From Alphaproteobacteria bacterium (GTDB lineage: Bacteria > Pseudomonadota > Alphaproteobacteria > Rhizobiales > Aestuariivirgaceae), in assembly GCA_024640405.1 (NCBI GenBank), contig JAHEFB010000016.1, positions 1-64,000 of the forward strand: 64,000 bases of DNA, read 5' to 3'. The translations under genes were made by a program, and so were the position numbers. A model generated the notes under the pieces. That model worked only from the letters and a program-made list of their open reading frames with translations, made no database searches and was not told where the DNA came from. This document shows positions 9,127-18,476 of the stretch, piece by piece. Every line of letters begins with the position of its first letter. Positions within the stretch are counted from its first letter, which is position 1.

Positions 9127-10347
9127 TTATCGACTTGCGGCACGTCTGGAATTCAGACTGAGCCACGCCAGCGCCAACAAGCACAGCCCCACCATCGGGA
9201 ATAGAGCCATATTGACGGCACTCCAGCCGATGGCGTCGAGCAATTTGCCAGAGGTCAAGGACGCGGTCGCCACCGTCGCAAATACACAAAAATCATTGAC
9301 CGCCTGAACCTTGTTTTTTTCGCTGGGCCGGTAGCATTCGGTGACCATGGCGGTGCCTCCGACATAGCCGAAATTCCAGCCGATGCCGAGCAAGACAAGC
9401 CCGGTTGCAAAATTGACAAATGTAATGCCGGTCAACCCGGCTATGCCGGCCATGCTCAACAACAACATGCCGACAGCCACGACCCGCTCGATACCAAACC
9501 TCAAGATGAGGCTGCCTGTGAAGAAACTGGGGAGGAACATGGAAAGCGCATGCCACTGGATAACCCATGCACTTTGATCAACGGTAAAACCACACGCTAC
9601 CATCGCAATCGGGGTCGAGGTCATCACCAGGTTCATCATGCCATATGCCATCATACCGCACATGATCGCGACGATCAGCCGTGGCTGGCGCAGTATCTCC
9701 CTCAACGGCCGCGCGCTGTAATTACTGGAGTCTTCGCGCTCGCGAGGAATGTCGATGAAACAAATAATAGCCATGGCCACCACCGACAGACCCGCAACAG
9801 CAGCGAAATTGCCGGCAAACATTACAGGGTCAAAAAATGACCGGCTGGCAATCACAATCATCGGCCCGAATACAGCTGCTGCAATTCCGCCCAGCATGAC
9901 CCAGGAAATGGCCTTTGGCCTGAACGCATCTGAAGCAGTGTCTGCAGCTGCAAAACGATAGTACCCGGCGAACGCCTGATAGCCACCCTGCAAGAACGTG
10001 CCGAAAGCGAACAGCCAGAAATCGCGCGCAAAAATAGCGAACACGCAAATTACCGCACCGGCAAATCCGAATGACGCGCCGGTCAGAAACCCGTATTTGC
10101 GGCCAACCCGGCGCATGAACAGTGAAGCCGGCACCGTGGCAAGCGCAGTTCCGATCACATAGGTGGAAACCGGCAGCGTAGCCAGGCTCAATGATGGCGC
10201 CAGCTGGGTCCCCACGAGTCCGGCAGTAATGAACATATTGATGGCACCCATGCCATAGAACGCCTGGGCCAGTGCAAGCACCAGCGCATTTCGCCGGGCA
10301 ACACTGTCATCAACAACGGAAACATCATCGGAAACTGCGGTCGTCAT
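9127..10347 (-). CDS. Major facilitator superfamily transporter
   Basis: A predicted 12-helix MFS permease of about 406 residues. The loop 2-3 motif appears as FMRRVGRKYGFLTGA and the second half has a related stretch near GSLILRFGIERVV. The conserved NFGYVGGTAMVTECY segment in the C-terminal half is found in a subfamily annotated only as MFS transporter, so the substrate is unknown. The frame is open upstream to 10452, but the ATG at 10347 gives a conventional cytoplasmic N-terminus before the first helix (RRNALVLALAQAFYGMG). No strong ribosome binding site decides the choice. It is divergent from the CBS protein gene. Confidence 0.9.
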   Translation of the reverse strand: MTTAVSDDVSVVDDSVARRNALVLALAQAFYGMGAINMFITAGLVGTQLAPSLSLATLPVSTYVIGTALATVPASLFMRRVGRKYGFLTGASFGFAGAVICVFAIFARDFWLFAFGTFLQGGYQAFAGYYRFAAADTASDAFRPKAISWVMLGGIAAAVFGPMIVIASRSFFDPVMFAGNFAAVAGLSVVAMAIICFIDIPREREDSSNYSARPLREILRQPRLIVAIMCGMMAYGMMNLVMTSTPIAMVACGFTVDQSAWVIQWHALSMFLPSFFTGSLILRFGIERVVAVGMLLLSMAGIAGLTGITFVNFATGLVLLGIGWNFGYVGGTAMVTECYRPSEKNKVQAVNDFCVFATVATASLTSGKLLDAIGWSAVNMALFPMVGLCLLALAWLSLNSRRAASR

Positions 10348-10510
10348 GGCCGGCACACTGATGTAGAAACCAAGATCCCGCAAGTCACCTAACTGCAACT
10401 CTCGTATGCCAAATAGCGATATGGTCTTGTTGGCGGCGCAAATACAGCGCACAATTGTGTTATCTTGCTAGATACATACCGAATTCATGCACAATGGGAG
10501 GCCAAGATAC

Positions 10511-10942
10511 ATGCAGGTTCAAACCATACTCAACGCAAAAGGCAGTGAAGTCGCCACGGTCACTCCGAATTCGAGCGTACGAGACCTGGCCACGATGTTG
10601 CGGGAAAGACGGATTGGTGCGGTGGTTGTCAGCGCCGATGGTTCATCAATCGAAGGCATTGTTTCGGAGCGCGACATTGTTCGGCAACTGACTGATTTCG
10701 GGCCCAAGTTCCTGTCAGTCAAGGTAAGGGAAATCATGACGAAGGATGTGCTCTCCTGTTCGCCAACTGACACTGTGGATACCTGCATGGAACTGATGAC
10801 GGGTCGCCGGATAAGGCATCTACCCGTGGCTGTTGCCGGCAAGTTGACCGGCCTGGTTTCCATTGGCGACATTGTTAAGGCCAAAATGGATGAGATTCGA
10901 CTCGAAGCCGAGTCCTTGAAGCAATACATCTCGTCTGGTTAA
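10511..10942 (+). CDS. Two-CBS-domain protein
   Basis: A 143-residue stand-alone CBS pair, a fold that typically senses adenine nucleotides. CBS1 covers about residues 8-62 (ending GIVSERDIVRQLT) and CBS2 about 75-130 (VREIMTKDVLSCSPTD to LVSIGDIVKAKMDE). The ATG at 10511 follows GGGAGG at nine bases and is preferred over the ATG at 10487. Such proteins are widespread in alphaproteobacteria and their partner is usually unknown. It is divergent from the MFS gene and convergent with ppk2, 63 bases away. Confidence 0.92.
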   Translation: MQVQTILNAKGSEVATVTPNSSVRDLATMLRERRIGAVVVSADGSSIEGIVSERDIVRQLTDFGPKFLSVKVREIMTKDVLSCSPTDTVDTCMELMTGRRIRHLPVAVAGKLTGLVSIGDIVKAKMDEIRLEAESLKQYISSG

Positions 10943-10948
10943 GATGTG

Positions 10949-10983
10949 TTGCTACAACATTTTTAGGCGATCAGCTGTAGCAA
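10949..10983. terminator. Possible terminator hairpin between convergent genes
   Basis: An inverted repeat TTGCTACA / TGTAGCAA with a 19-base loop containing ATTTTTAG lies between the convergent CBS and ppk2 genes. The stem is short and has no clear T-run, so this is a weak candidate. Confidence 0.3.
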
Positions 10984-11005
10984 GTTTAAGCCGCCAGCGT
11001 GTGTC

Positions 11006-11857
11006 CTATTTCCCATCTGCTTCATCGTAGTGATCCGGGATCAGATTTTGATCTTCCATTGGCGGACGCACGTAACCGACGTCTTCGGCGCGGGGCGGCA
11101 AGTCGATCGGTTCGGGAGTTAAATCTTCATAGGGTATGGTACTGAGAAAATGCCGGATGCAATTCAATCGGGCGCGTTTCTTGTTATCCGCTTCGACCAC
11201 ATACCAGGGTGCCTGTTTGATATCCGTGTGTATGAACATGGAGTCTTTGGCCCTGGAGTACTCGACCCAGCGGCGCCGGGATTCCAGATCCATGGGGCTC
11301 AACTTCCAACGTTTTGCGGGATTGGTAATACGGCTCTGAAAGCGGCTTTCCTGTTCTTCATCACTGACCGAGAACCAGTATTTGATAAGCATTATTCCTG
11401 AACGTACCAACATACGCTCGAACTCTGGGCAAGAGCGCATGAATTCCTCATACTCCTCGTCAGTACAAAATCCCATGACCCGTTCGACACCGGCACGGTT
11501 GTACCAGCTGCGATCGAACAACACGATTTCTCCGGCGGTCGGCAGATGTGCAACATAACGCTGGAAATACCACTGTTTCTTTTCCCGCTCAGTCGGTGTG
11601 CCCAGCGCCACGACGCGGCAAATTCGCGGATTCAGCGGCTCGGTTATCCGCTTGATGGTTCCGCCCTTTCCGGCAGCGTCGCGGCCTTCGAATAGCACAA
11701 CCACCTTTAGGCCCTTCTCCTTGACCCATTCCTGCAGCTTGACGAGTTCAATCTGCAGTTGAGCCAGTTCGGTTTCGTAGAGATTGTTTGGAATCTTGTG
11801 CTTGTCTACCTTGACATCCGAACCCAAATGCTTGGCATGCTTGTGCTTCCTGGTCAT
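11006..11857 (-). CDS. ppk2: Polyphosphate kinase 2, class I
   Basis: Class I PPK2 enzymes use polyphosphate to phosphorylate nucleoside diphosphates (and can run in reverse), so they regenerate ATP or GTP from stored polyphosphate. The 283-residue protein has the Walker A loop GRDAAGKGG (residues 58-66), the lid and acidic motif DRSWYNRAGVERVMGF, and the family block QWYFQRYVAHLP. An unusually basic N-terminus (TRKHKHAKHLGSDVKVDKHK) precedes the core. A single domain of this length fits class I rather than the fused class. It lies on the edge of the phosphate region that contains ppk1 about 12 kb away. Confidence 0.95.
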   Translation of the reverse strand: MTRKHKHAKHLGSDVKVDKHKIPNNLYETELAQLQIELVKLQEWVKEKGLKVVVLFEGRDAAGKGGTIKRITEPLNPRICRVVALGTPTEREKKQWYFQRYVAHLPTAGEIVLFDRSWYNRAGVERVMGFCTDEEYEEFMRSCPEFERMLVRSGIMLIKYWFSVSDEEQESRFQSRITNPAKRWKLSPMDLESRRRWVEYSRAKDSMFIHTDIKQAPWYVVEADNKKRARLNCIRHFLSTIPYEDLTPEPIDLPPRAEDVGYVRPPMEDQNLIPDHYDEADGK

Positions 11858-11937
11858 GAATGGGTCCTCCCAAATCTGACGAAACAGTACCCCTTCCAGC
11901 CGGTGCTAAAGAATGCACCGCGTCTCAGTACTCCAAA

Positions 11938-13263
11938 TTACTCGTTCGTCGTCTTTTCCGATTCATTGCTGGCGGTATTGGCTTCGGCAACAGCATCGGG
12001 TTCAACCCGCAGTTTGACTATCGACCGATCAGTTGCCTCGACAACGGTCAACCGGTAACCCAGTTCGACAATGTAATCTCCCTCGCGCGGTATTCGCCGC
12101 AGCCGGGCCATCACCAGTCCTGCAAGCGTGTGGAATTCTTTCGCCGGCAAATGAACCCCAAGCACCTCGTTGGCTTCCGAAATGGAAACGCTGGAATCCA
12201 TCAGATACACGTCGTCTCCAATTGAGTAGAACTCGTGACGTCTTTTGGGATGGTACTCTTCAAAATCATATCCCACGTCGATCTCACCCAGAACCTCCTC
12301 AATGATGTCTTCCATGGTGATCATGCCGATGGCCGAGCCGAACTCGTTGACGACAACCGCCATGTGATCTTCTCGTCGGCGAAGCTCAGGCAGAAGACTA
12401 TCGATGGTCTGGTTGGGGGCAACGTAGAATGCTGGCTTGATCAGGTTCGAAATCGGTTTCTGGTTGGAATGACCCTCCAGCATATCCCAGGTGCTCAAGG
12501 TGATGATGCCGGTGATGTTGGAGGTATTTTTTTCAAACACGGGCAAACGATTGAAACCATGCTTGCGCACCAGTTCGATAGCTGTGCGCATGCTCTTTTT
12601 GCTGATTTTTTCGCTGTCTATCGAAATGACCTGAGCCATCGGAACCATTGCTTCGGCAACTGTCGTGTCGGCAAACCGGATCACCCGGCGAATACGGCCG
12701 CGGTTGGTCTCGCTAAGCGCAGCACTTTGTTCGGCCACATCAACCAAGGTGCGGAATTGCTCCCGGGTGATGAACAGTGTCTGCTCCATGTTGCCCGCAC
12801 CAGCCAGTCGGGCGCAGAAACGCGCGATCCGCGAGAATACGAAAATCACCGGATAGAACAGCTTTGAAGTCCAGTTGAGCGGGAAGATGATGATCGGTGT
12901 AAGAACCGCCGTCTTCTGCTGGTAGACGCTTTTCGGCACGACCTCGCCAGCCACCAGAAACAGCGGTGTGAAGGCCACAAATGCATAAAGTTCACCGCGG
13001 GGCCCAAACCAGTCCAGCATCAGCAAAGTGCCAACCGTGGTTAATGCGATGGTTGAAATATTGGTGCCCACAAGCGTCGTGCTCAACAGCACTTCGGGCT
13101 TCTGCAGCAGTTTCATTGCCAACTCGGCGCCACGGTTGCCCTGCTTGGCAGCGTGCCGAAGCTTGATCTTGTCGGCGTTGACCAGGGCGATCTCAGAGCC
13201 CGAGAAAAAACCTTTCAACAACAACAGCACAACCATCAGTGACACGGCGAGGAAAATATCCAT
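11938..13263 (-). CDS. CNNM/CorC-type membrane protein (DUF21-CBS-CBS-CorC_HlyC)
   Basis: A 441-residue protein with an N-terminal DUF21 membrane domain (about residues 1-180, containing GSEIALVNADKIKLR), a CBS pair (about 205-325) and a C-terminal CorC/HlyC domain. Homologues are annotated as hemolysins but are better known as Mg2+/divalent cation exporters of the CorB/CNNM group. The family motifs LFSGSE-like GFFSGSEIAL and VVNEFGSAIGMITMEDIIEE are visible. It starts two bases after the stop of a paralogue with the same architecture, so the two are certainly co-transcribed and may form a heteromer. Confidence 0.93.
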   Translation of the reverse strand: MDIFLAVSLMVVLLLLKGFFSGSEIALVNADKIKLRHAAKQGNRGAELAMKLLQKPEVLLSTTLVGTNISTIALTTVGTLLMLDWFGPRGELYAFVAFTPLFLVAGEVVPKSVYQQKTAVLTPIIIFPLNWTSKLFYPVIFVFSRIARFCARLAGAGNMEQTLFITREQFRTLVDVAEQSAALSETNRGRIRRVIRFADTTVAEAMVPMAQVISIDSEKISKKSMRTAIELVRKHGFNRLPVFEKNTSNITGIITLSTWDMLEGHSNQKPISNLIKPAFYVAPNQTIDSLLPELRRREDHMAVVVNEFGSAIGMITMEDIIEEVLGEIDVGYDFEEYHPKRRHEFYSIGDDVYLMDSSVSISEANEVLGVHLPAKEFHTLAGLVMARLRRIPREGDYIVELGYRLTVVEATDRSIVKLRVEPDAVAEANTASNESEKTTNE

Positions 13264-13265
13264 GA

Positions 13266-14648
13266 TCAGCTCCCCACCTTTTCCGCCGGCCCGGAAGCCT
13301 CCGGCGGATCGATATTCTTGGCGAACCGTACACTGGCCACACGGTGACCTTCCATGGCCAGAACTGTCGCTGCATAGCCGTCGAGCGCCACTGTATCATT
13401 GACACACGGCAGACGGTCGAGATGGCGGAATACAACGCCGCCGATCGTCGTCATTCGAGGATCCTCGATGCCAAAATTGGTCAGATCATTGAAGTCCGTC
13501 AGCTTCATGTCGCCGGGAACTTCATAGACGTTCTCATCATGCTCCTGGTAATATGCCTGGCTTGATATGTTCTCGGAGATTTCGCCGAAGATGAACTTGA
13601 TGATGTCACGCATCGTGATGAGCCCTTCGACACCGCCGAATTCATTCAGCACAATGGCGGCTCTGGCATTGTTTGCCTGGAAGAAATCAAACATCTCGTC
13701 AACATTCTTGGTTGGCGGTACAACGACCGGTGCATGCATGATCTCTTCTGGATCAACCGATTTCAGGTCGGCACCATCCATGTTCAGCTTGAGCACATCT
13801 TCGGCATGCAGAAATCCGAGAAAGTTATCTGCCCGGCCGCGGCAAACCGGAACCCTCGGGTGCTTAAACGCTTTGAATTGCTCGAACATCTCGGGAACCG
13901 GTGTGTCAACGTCCAGATAGTCGATGCGCGTTCTTGGTGTCATGATCTCGACGATTTCCGTTTCACCGGCTTCCAGCAGATTGTCGATTAACACCCGCTC
14001 GGTTGCATCCAGCACACCCTCGTCCGCGACATCCTCAAGAACGGCGCGGAACTCATCGATCCGCAGGATGTTTTCCGGCGCGCGCTCTTCACCGACAATC
14101 CATGTGGTAATTCCGCCTGCGACCATACGGATGAGACGCCGCAGCGGTGTAATCAGCCGGCTCCACCAGGTCAAAGGCGTCGCAACAAGGCTGGTGCTGA
14201 CGCGAATTGGATTGTTCACGGCGATGGTCTTCGGGGTGACTTCGCCGAACAACAACAGTAGCGGAAACATCACCAGGATGTTGATCCAACCGGCTCGCTC
14301 CGGGCCGTAAAGAGCAAACATTATACCGGCCATATTGATCGTAGCCGCAATATTGACCAGTTCATTGCCACACAGGATGGAGATGATCAGACGCCGAGGT
14401 TCGTCGAGCAATGCGTGCAGAGTCTCTGACTTCGGATGACGTTCGCGACGCAGCTTTTGCAAATCCAGCCGCGACAGGGAAAACAAAGCCGTTTCCGAAC
14501 CTGAAAACAGGGCAGAACATCCGAAAAGGAATACTTGCAGCGTCAGCCGAACGATCATGTCAGGCTCAAGCAAGCGGGCTACGTCCACTGAAAAAAACCC
14601 GATGAACTGGCTCCAGTATGCAGCAGCTTTGAATAGAATCTCTTGCAT
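13266..14648 (-). CDS. CNNM/CorC-type membrane protein (DUF21-CBS-CBS-CorC_HlyC)
   Basis: This 460-residue paralogue heads the two-gene operon. It carries DUF21 (about residues 25-210, with GCSALFSGSETALFSLS), two CBS motifs (about 225-345) including IVLNEFGGVEGLITMRDII, and the C-terminal CorC_HlyC domain. The expected role is divalent cation (Mg2+/Co2+) transport controlled by nucleotide binding to the CBS pair; the hemolysin label is historical. It is divergent from the FNR gene. An FNR-like box at 14792-14805 sits 144 bases upstream and could also act in this direction. Confidence 0.93.
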   Translation of the reverse strand: MQEILFKAAAYWSQFIGFFSVDVARLLEPDMIVRLTLQVFLFGCSALFSGSETALFSLSRLDLQKLRRERHPKSETLHALLDEPRRLIISILCGNELVNIAATINMAGIMFALYGPERAGWINILVMFPLLLLFGEVTPKTIAVNNPIRVSTSLVATPLTWWSRLITPLRRLIRMVAGGITTWIVGEERAPENILRIDEFRAVLEDVADEGVLDATERVLIDNLLEAGETEIVEIMTPRTRIDYLDVDTPVPEMFEQFKAFKHPRVPVCRGRADNFLGFLHAEDVLKLNMDGADLKSVDPEEIMHAPVVVPPTKNVDEMFDFFQANNARAAIVLNEFGGVEGLITMRDIIKFIFGEISENISSQAYYQEHDENVYEVPGDMKLTDFNDLTNFGIEDPRMTTIGGVVFRHLDRLPCVNDTVALDGYAATVLAMEGHRVASVRFAKNIDPPEASGPAEKVGS

Positions 14649-15027
14649 ACTTCTTCACACGTCAACAATAGGTCGCCCTTGTTCGAGGCCGGTCGCGATC
14701 CTGTTTGAGGTACCGGAATGCAGACTGGCAAAAAACAATGCTGCAACAATTTTTTCCGCCACCGACTGTAATGATTCAGGTGGCCAGTACGTTGATATAG
14801 GTCAAGAAGACAGTGCATCAGAAGGCGGCCTGTGATTGTCAGAACCTGTATGCCAGTGCCGCAACTTCAACTGGCGGGTGGCCAGTAAAATGGCGGTGTT
14901 GCATTTTCTGGTCAGCGGCGCGCAATGCACAGTCAACAGATCATGGCACCAGGATTGGCAAATTTTCTTGTCTGCACAATCGGCAGCACCTAAGCTTGCT
15001 GGGTTATCTGCAAGGGAGACGCACAAA
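14649..15027. other. Intergenic region between CorC-like operon and FNR gene
   Basis: This 379-base stretch holds the divergent promoters of the CNNM/CorC operon and of the FNR-type regulator, including the FNR-like box at 14792-14805. A frame in phase with the regulator is open from 14836 (TTG start) but has no ribosome binding site and would add 64 residues that FNR proteins lack. Confidence 0.6.
14792..14805. promoter_or_regulatory. FNR box-like site upstream of the FNR gene
   Basis: TTGAT-ATAG-GTCAA matches the FNR/FixK consensus TTGAT-N4-ATCAA at nine of ten conserved positions. It lies 222 bases before the chosen FNR start, which suggests autoregulation, and 143 bases before the divergent CorC-like gene. 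Plausible -10 hexamers exist on both sides, so the direction is unresolved. Confidence 0.6.
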
Positions 15028-15765
15028 GTGCCAGTTGCTGTATCAGTTGGGGAAATGGATTTGCGATGCGCAACCTGTCCAGTTCACCATCATGCAGTGT
15101 GCCAGGCTCTGGGTGGGCTGTATCTGCACGAACTCGCAGGCATTATGACACATCGTCATTTTGAGGCTGGTACCGAGATCGTACATCAAGGCGAGACGAG
15201 TAATCTGTTCGGGATCATCGCTTCCGGTGTAGTCAAACTGACCCGATTGCTTCCTGATGGTCGTCAGCACATTGTCTGCCTGCTTTCGGAAACCGATTGC
15301 ATCGGCGACGTGTTCTCCGCCGAAAGTCACGACAATGCAATGTGTGTAACCGATGTAGAACTGTGCTGTTTTCACCGCAAACAGTTCGATGAAATCGTTA
15401 AGAGCCATCCAACCCTTGGGCACCACCTGTTACAACGGGTTACGGTTGATCTTGAAGAAGCGCGGCAGTGGTTAACGGCACTGGGCCGGAAAAAGGCTGT
15501 TGAGAAAGTTGCCATGTTTATTGTCTGGATGTGGAACGAAGAACATGAACACTGCTTGCATGCCCCCAGGCGTGTGAATGACATGATGCTGCATTTTCCG
15601 TTTTCGCGAGAAGAAATTGCCGATTTTTTGGGCCTGACGCTTGAAACTGTCAGTCGCTGTATCGGCAAGCTTGACGTTGATCGTGTGATTACGCTGCTTA
15701 ACGCCAAGTGCATCGAAATCCGCGACCTTGACAGATTGCGGCAGATCGCTGAGTCGGATATTTGA
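15028..15765 (+). CDS. FNR/FnrL-type Crp-family oxygen-sensing regulator
   Basis: A 245-residue Crp/Fnr regulator predicted to bind an oxygen-labile [4Fe-4S] cluster. The N-terminal cysteines are Cys14-x2-Cys17-x7-Cys25, the spacing of the FnrL/FnrN group, and Cys113 (or 114) in VELCCFH is positioned as the fourth ligand. The cyclic-nucleotide-like beta barrel covers about residues 38-125. The recognition helix contains LTLETVSRCIGKL, whose E-x2-SR is the FNR signature for TTGAT half-sites. The start is GTG at 15028, nine bases after GGGAG. Four matching sites occur within 15 kb downstream, beside phosphate and polyphosphate genes. Confidence 0.95.
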   Translation: MPVAVSVGEMDLRCATCPVHHHAVCQALGGLYLHELAGIMTHRHFEAGTEIVHQGETSNLFGIIASGVVKLTRLLPDGRQHIVCLLSETDCIGDVFSAESHDNAMCVTDVELCCFHRKQFDEIVKSHPTLGHHLLQRVTVDLEEARQWLTALGRKKAVEKVAMFIVWMWNEEHEHCLHAPRRVNDMMLHFPFSREEIADFLGLTLETVSRCIGKLDVDRVITLLNAKCIEIRDLDRLRQIAESDI

Positions 15766-16145
15766 AATTTGTCCAGCCAACAGGCCGACGCGGGAATACC
15801 CAGAGTAAAAGACCCAATTACGAAATGCCTGCAGCTTCCGTGGTCTTTGAACGTCGCCCATTTCCAGATTTGGTCTGACCACTACCCCGGTAGCGAACCC
15901 CGGAATGCTTGTGCACAGATGACATTGGGTTCGAGGGGCCATTTGCGGCTCATGGGAAACAGGCAGCCGAACCAGTTCAGAATCCCCCAACTTTGCCTGC
16001 GGCCATTGTCGTCTTGTTTGCGATAAATCAAGGCAAGGACTGACAATACGGGTCACGATTATCCAAACTGCTAACCTGGTGTCGGCAGTTCTGGAGGGCA
16101 AAGCCGGACTTGGCGTGCCTGGAAACAGCTGTGGTCTGCGAAGTC
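15766..16145. other. Intergenic region without recognised gene
   Basis: A 380-base stretch between the FNR gene and the DUF1538 operon. It must hold the promoter of that operon. A half-conserved FNR-like sequence (TTGCG-ATAA-ATCAA) near 16018-16031 matches only eight of ten positions and is not called. No RNA gene or repeat was recognised. Confidence 0.5.
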
Positions 16146-16541
16146 ATGAACCAATCAGATATTGGCAAGTCGCACCCCTCCGGACCGGAGGGTTTCGTGG
16201 AACTAGCAATCACCTCTCCCAGACTCGCCCTATGGCAGCAAACCGATATGACGGTTGCGTTCGGGTGCGAAAGTGGTGGCCTGCCCAACCCGAGCCTGGT
16301 CGACACCGCTTGCTCGGAGAAAGTCGATTGCCTGGTCGCAGAGGACAGCTATCTCCATCATGAATGTGAGTTTGAACGTTTTGTCAACGGGCTCGGGCCG
16401 ACCGCCATTACCGTCGCTGCTATCGCGTTAGTGCAAAAACTGAGTGGTTCGCGGGCGCTGAAACTATTGCGGCGTAGTAGCCGTGTCGGACCCAACTGGA
16501 GTTTTGATGAGCTGCTGATTCCGCAGCCGGCCAGCGCGTGA
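16146..16541 (+). CDS. Hypothetical protein, translationally coupled to the DUF1538 operon
   Basis: I do not recognise this protein of about 131 residues. It is predicted soluble, with a moderately hydrophobic helix near the C-terminus ([15 protein letters not shown]) followed by a basic patch ([11 protein letters not shown]). Support for it being real is indirect: codon choice looks coding throughout, and its TGA overlaps the GTG of the next gene as GTGA, the pattern of translational coupling also seen between the following operon members. The start is uncertain (ATG 16146, or TTG 16110 in the same frame) and no strong ribosome binding site is visible. Confidence 0.45.
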   Translation: MNQSDIGKSHPSGPEGFVELAITSPRLALWQQTDMTVAFGCESGGLPNPSLVDTACSEKVDCLVAEDSYLHHECEFERFVNGLGPTAITVAAIALVQKLSGSRALKLLRRSSRVGPNWSFDELLIPQPASA

Positions 16542-17314
16542 ATCGGATGCCGGTTTCGCGATGGACAACGAAAGCCATTCATATGCCGGTGACGATCCGT
16601 GCCGCGTTCGAACTGGTTGGCGGGACGCTTCGCGATCTCACCCCGATCGTCGCAGTCATTGCGTTCTTTCAGTTTGTCGTGCTGCGTCAGCCTATTGATA
16701 ACTTTGCAGACATTGTGATCGGTTTTCTGTTTGTGATCGCGGGGCTTGCAGTCTTCATTCGGGGGCTTGAACTGGCCCTGTTCCCTCTTGGCGAGGCGCT
16801 GGCCAATGCATTCGCCAAAAAGGGCTCGCTGTTCTGGTTGTTGAGTTTCGGCTTCGGGCTTGGGTTCGGTACGACGGTTGCCGAGCCGGCATTGATTGCC
16901 GTGAGCCAGGAGGCTGCTAGCGTCATGGCTGCGGCAGGGTTCATTTCAGCAGACGAGACCTACCATGCCCAGGCCTTACGTTTGACGGTCGCCATTTCAG
17001 TTGGTTTATCGCTGGTTCTCGGTGTTCTGCGAACCCTGAAAGGCTGGCCTATTCAGTACTTGATTATTTCGGGTTACCTCCTGGTCGGGCTGTTGACCAT
17101 GATTGCGCCGGAAGAGATCGTCGGCATTGCATATGACAGCGGCGGTGTCACCACATCGACCATAACCGTACCATTGGTGACGGCACTTGGTGTTGGCCTG
17201 GCAAGCACCATCAAGGGACGAAACCCCATGATTGACGGCTTTGGTCTGATCGCGTTCGCCAGTGTGATGCCCATTATTTTCGTTCTGATTTTCGGTATAG
17301 TGATCAGCGCATGA
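16538..17314 (+). CDS. DUF1538 membrane protein (first of a pair)
   Basis: A 258-residue integral membrane protein of the DUF1538 family, whose transported substrate is unknown. Visible hallmarks are the conserved glutamate-containing [15 protein letters not shown] loop, [11 protein letters not shown], and the C-terminal [20 protein letters not shown] motif. Seven or so hydrophobic segments are evident. It starts at GTG 16538, or possibly ATG 16583, and its stop overlaps the next gene by four bases (ATGA). The neighbouring PII-like and CBS proteins suggest a transporter under nucleotide-sensing control, by analogy to AmtB-GlnK and SbtA-SbtB pairs. Confidence 0.88.
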   Translation: MNRMPVSRWTTKAIHMPVTIRAAFELVGGTLRDLTPIVAVIAFFQFVVLRQPIDNFADIVIGFLFVIAGLAVFIRGLELALFPLGEALANAFAKKGSLFWLLSFGFGLGFGTTVAEPALIAVSQEAASVMAAAGFISADETYHAQALRLTVAISVGLSLVLGVLRTLKGWPIQYLIISGYLLVGLLTMIAPEEIVGIAYDSGGVTTSTITVPLVTALGVGLASTIKGRNPMIDGFGLIAFASVMPIIFVLIFGIVISA

Positions 17315-18126
17315 CTACAGGGTTGTTGAATGATCTTGCTGAAACGGTGCTGTTCACACTCGCAGATGTCGCGCCGATTGCGCTGGTCCTGCTGGGTTTC
17401 CAGGTGGCGGTATTGCGTCAGCAAATTCCAAATCTGCGCCGTGTGCTCATCGGCTGCGTCTATGTCGTGCTTGGACTGGGGTTCTTCCTGTTTGGACTTG
17501 AGCGAGCTCTGTTTCCACTCGGCAAGGAAATGGCGCGGCAACTGACGGATACCAGTTTTATTATGGAAGGCGCCGGTAGCGGTGAATTGCACTGGCAGGA
17601 CTATTACTGGGTTTACATCTTCTCTTTTACAATAGGGTTTTCGACGACGATTGCCGAGCCCTCGTTGATTGCTGTAGCACTCAAGGCAAGCGATGTTTCA
17701 GGAGGTGCGATCGGAGCACGCGGTCTGCGTCTGACCGTTGCCTTTGGAGTGGCGGCCAGTCTGGCTGTTGGTACATTCCGGATCGTAACCGGTTCACCAC
17801 TTTATCTTTTCATGGTCGTTGGTTACGCAATAGTGGTTGTCCAAACCCTGTTCGCATCACCCAAAATAATTCCGCTTGCCTATGATTCCGGTGGCGTCAC
17901 AACATCAACGGTGACGGTGCCGCTGGTCACCGCACTCGGGCTTGGATTGGCGTCAAACGTACCGGGACGTAATGTGTTACTTGATGGCTTTGGTCTGATT
18001 GCCCTTGCAAGTCTGTTCCCCATGATCACCGTAATGGCCTATGCGCAAATCAGTGGCTGGTTGGCGTCCCGGGCCAGAAAAACCAAACCCAAATCGAAAC
18101 ATCTGCATGAAGGACCCGCGCAATGA
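17311..18126 (+). CDS. DUF1538 membrane protein (second of a pair)
   Basis: A 271-residue paralogue of the preceding protein with the same hallmarks: FALFPLGKE-like [28 protein letters not shown] and [20 protein letters not shown]. The C-terminal tail is basic ([13 protein letters not shown]) and cytoplasmic if the helices are counted conventionally. The two halves resemble each other like an internal repeat split over two genes, and elsewhere the family is also found fused, so a heterodimer with pseudo-twofold symmetry is likely. It overlaps both neighbours by four bases. Confidence 0.88.
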   Translation: MTTGLLNDLAETVLFTLADVAPIALVLLGFQVAVLRQQIPNLRRVLIGCVYVVLGLGFFLFGLERALFPLGKEMARQLTDTSFIMEGAGSGELHWQDYYWVYIFSFTIGFSTTIAEPSLIAVALKASDVSGGAIGARGLRLTVAFGVAASLAVGTFRIVTGSPLYLFMVVGYAIVVVQTLFASPKIIPLAYDSGGVTTSTVTVPLVTALGLGLASNVPGRNVLLDGFGLIALASLFPMITVMAYAQISGWLASRARKTKPKSKHLHEGPAQ

Positions 18127-18476
18127 AGTTCAAATTAATTGTTGTAATGGCCGAGGACAACTTGACCGACCAGGCAATCGAAACTGCGCGCGGCCATGGG
18201 GCAACCGGATGCACTGTAATTACAAGCGCCCGCGGTGAGGGTTTGAATCCGACCCATACCTTTCTGGGGCTGACAGTTGCCGATCAGCGCGACATGATAC
18301 TTTTCCTGGTGGAAGAGCATCTTAGTCGCAAGATTCTCGAAGCAGTAAGTTCAGAGTGTGGATTTGAAGCCAATCCCGGGACAGGCGTTGCCTTTCAAAT
18401 CGATATCGAGGACGCCATCGGCTTGCGGGGTCAAATTGAAAATATCCAGCAGGAAATCAGCAAGGAGGATTTATAA
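18123..18476 (+). CDS. PII-like signalling protein
   Basis: A 117-residue protein with the PII/CutA-type ferredoxin-like fold. Beta-alpha-beta elements can be traced (FKLIVVMAED, ATGCTVITSARGEG, MILFLVEEHLSRKILEAV) and a GTGVAFQIDIEDAIGL segment occupies the place of the nucleotide-contacting B/C-loop. The canonical GlnB T-loop Tyr51 context is absent, so uridylylation is unlikely. It overlaps the second DUF1538 gene and the following CBS gene. The context implies that it binds the cytoplasmic face of the DUF1538 pair in response to a nucleotide; that is inference. Confidence 0.85.
   Translation: MKFKLIVVMAEDNLTDQAIETARGHGATGCTVITSARGEGLNPTHTFLGLTVADQRDMILFLVEEHLSRKILEAVSSECGFEANPGTGVAFQIDIEDAIGLRGQIENIQQEISKEDL

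Noticed and set aside
14836-15027. 64-residue N-terminal extension of the FNR regulator from TTG 14836
   Set aside because: No ribosome binding site, and the family N-terminus with the Cys cluster is reached from GTG 15028, which has GGGAG at good spacing.
16018-16031. Possible FNR box before the DUF1538 operon (TTGCG-ATAA-ATCAA)
   Set aside because: Two of ten conserved positions fail, including the key A-T of the left half-site. It is worth including in a matrix scan but is not called.
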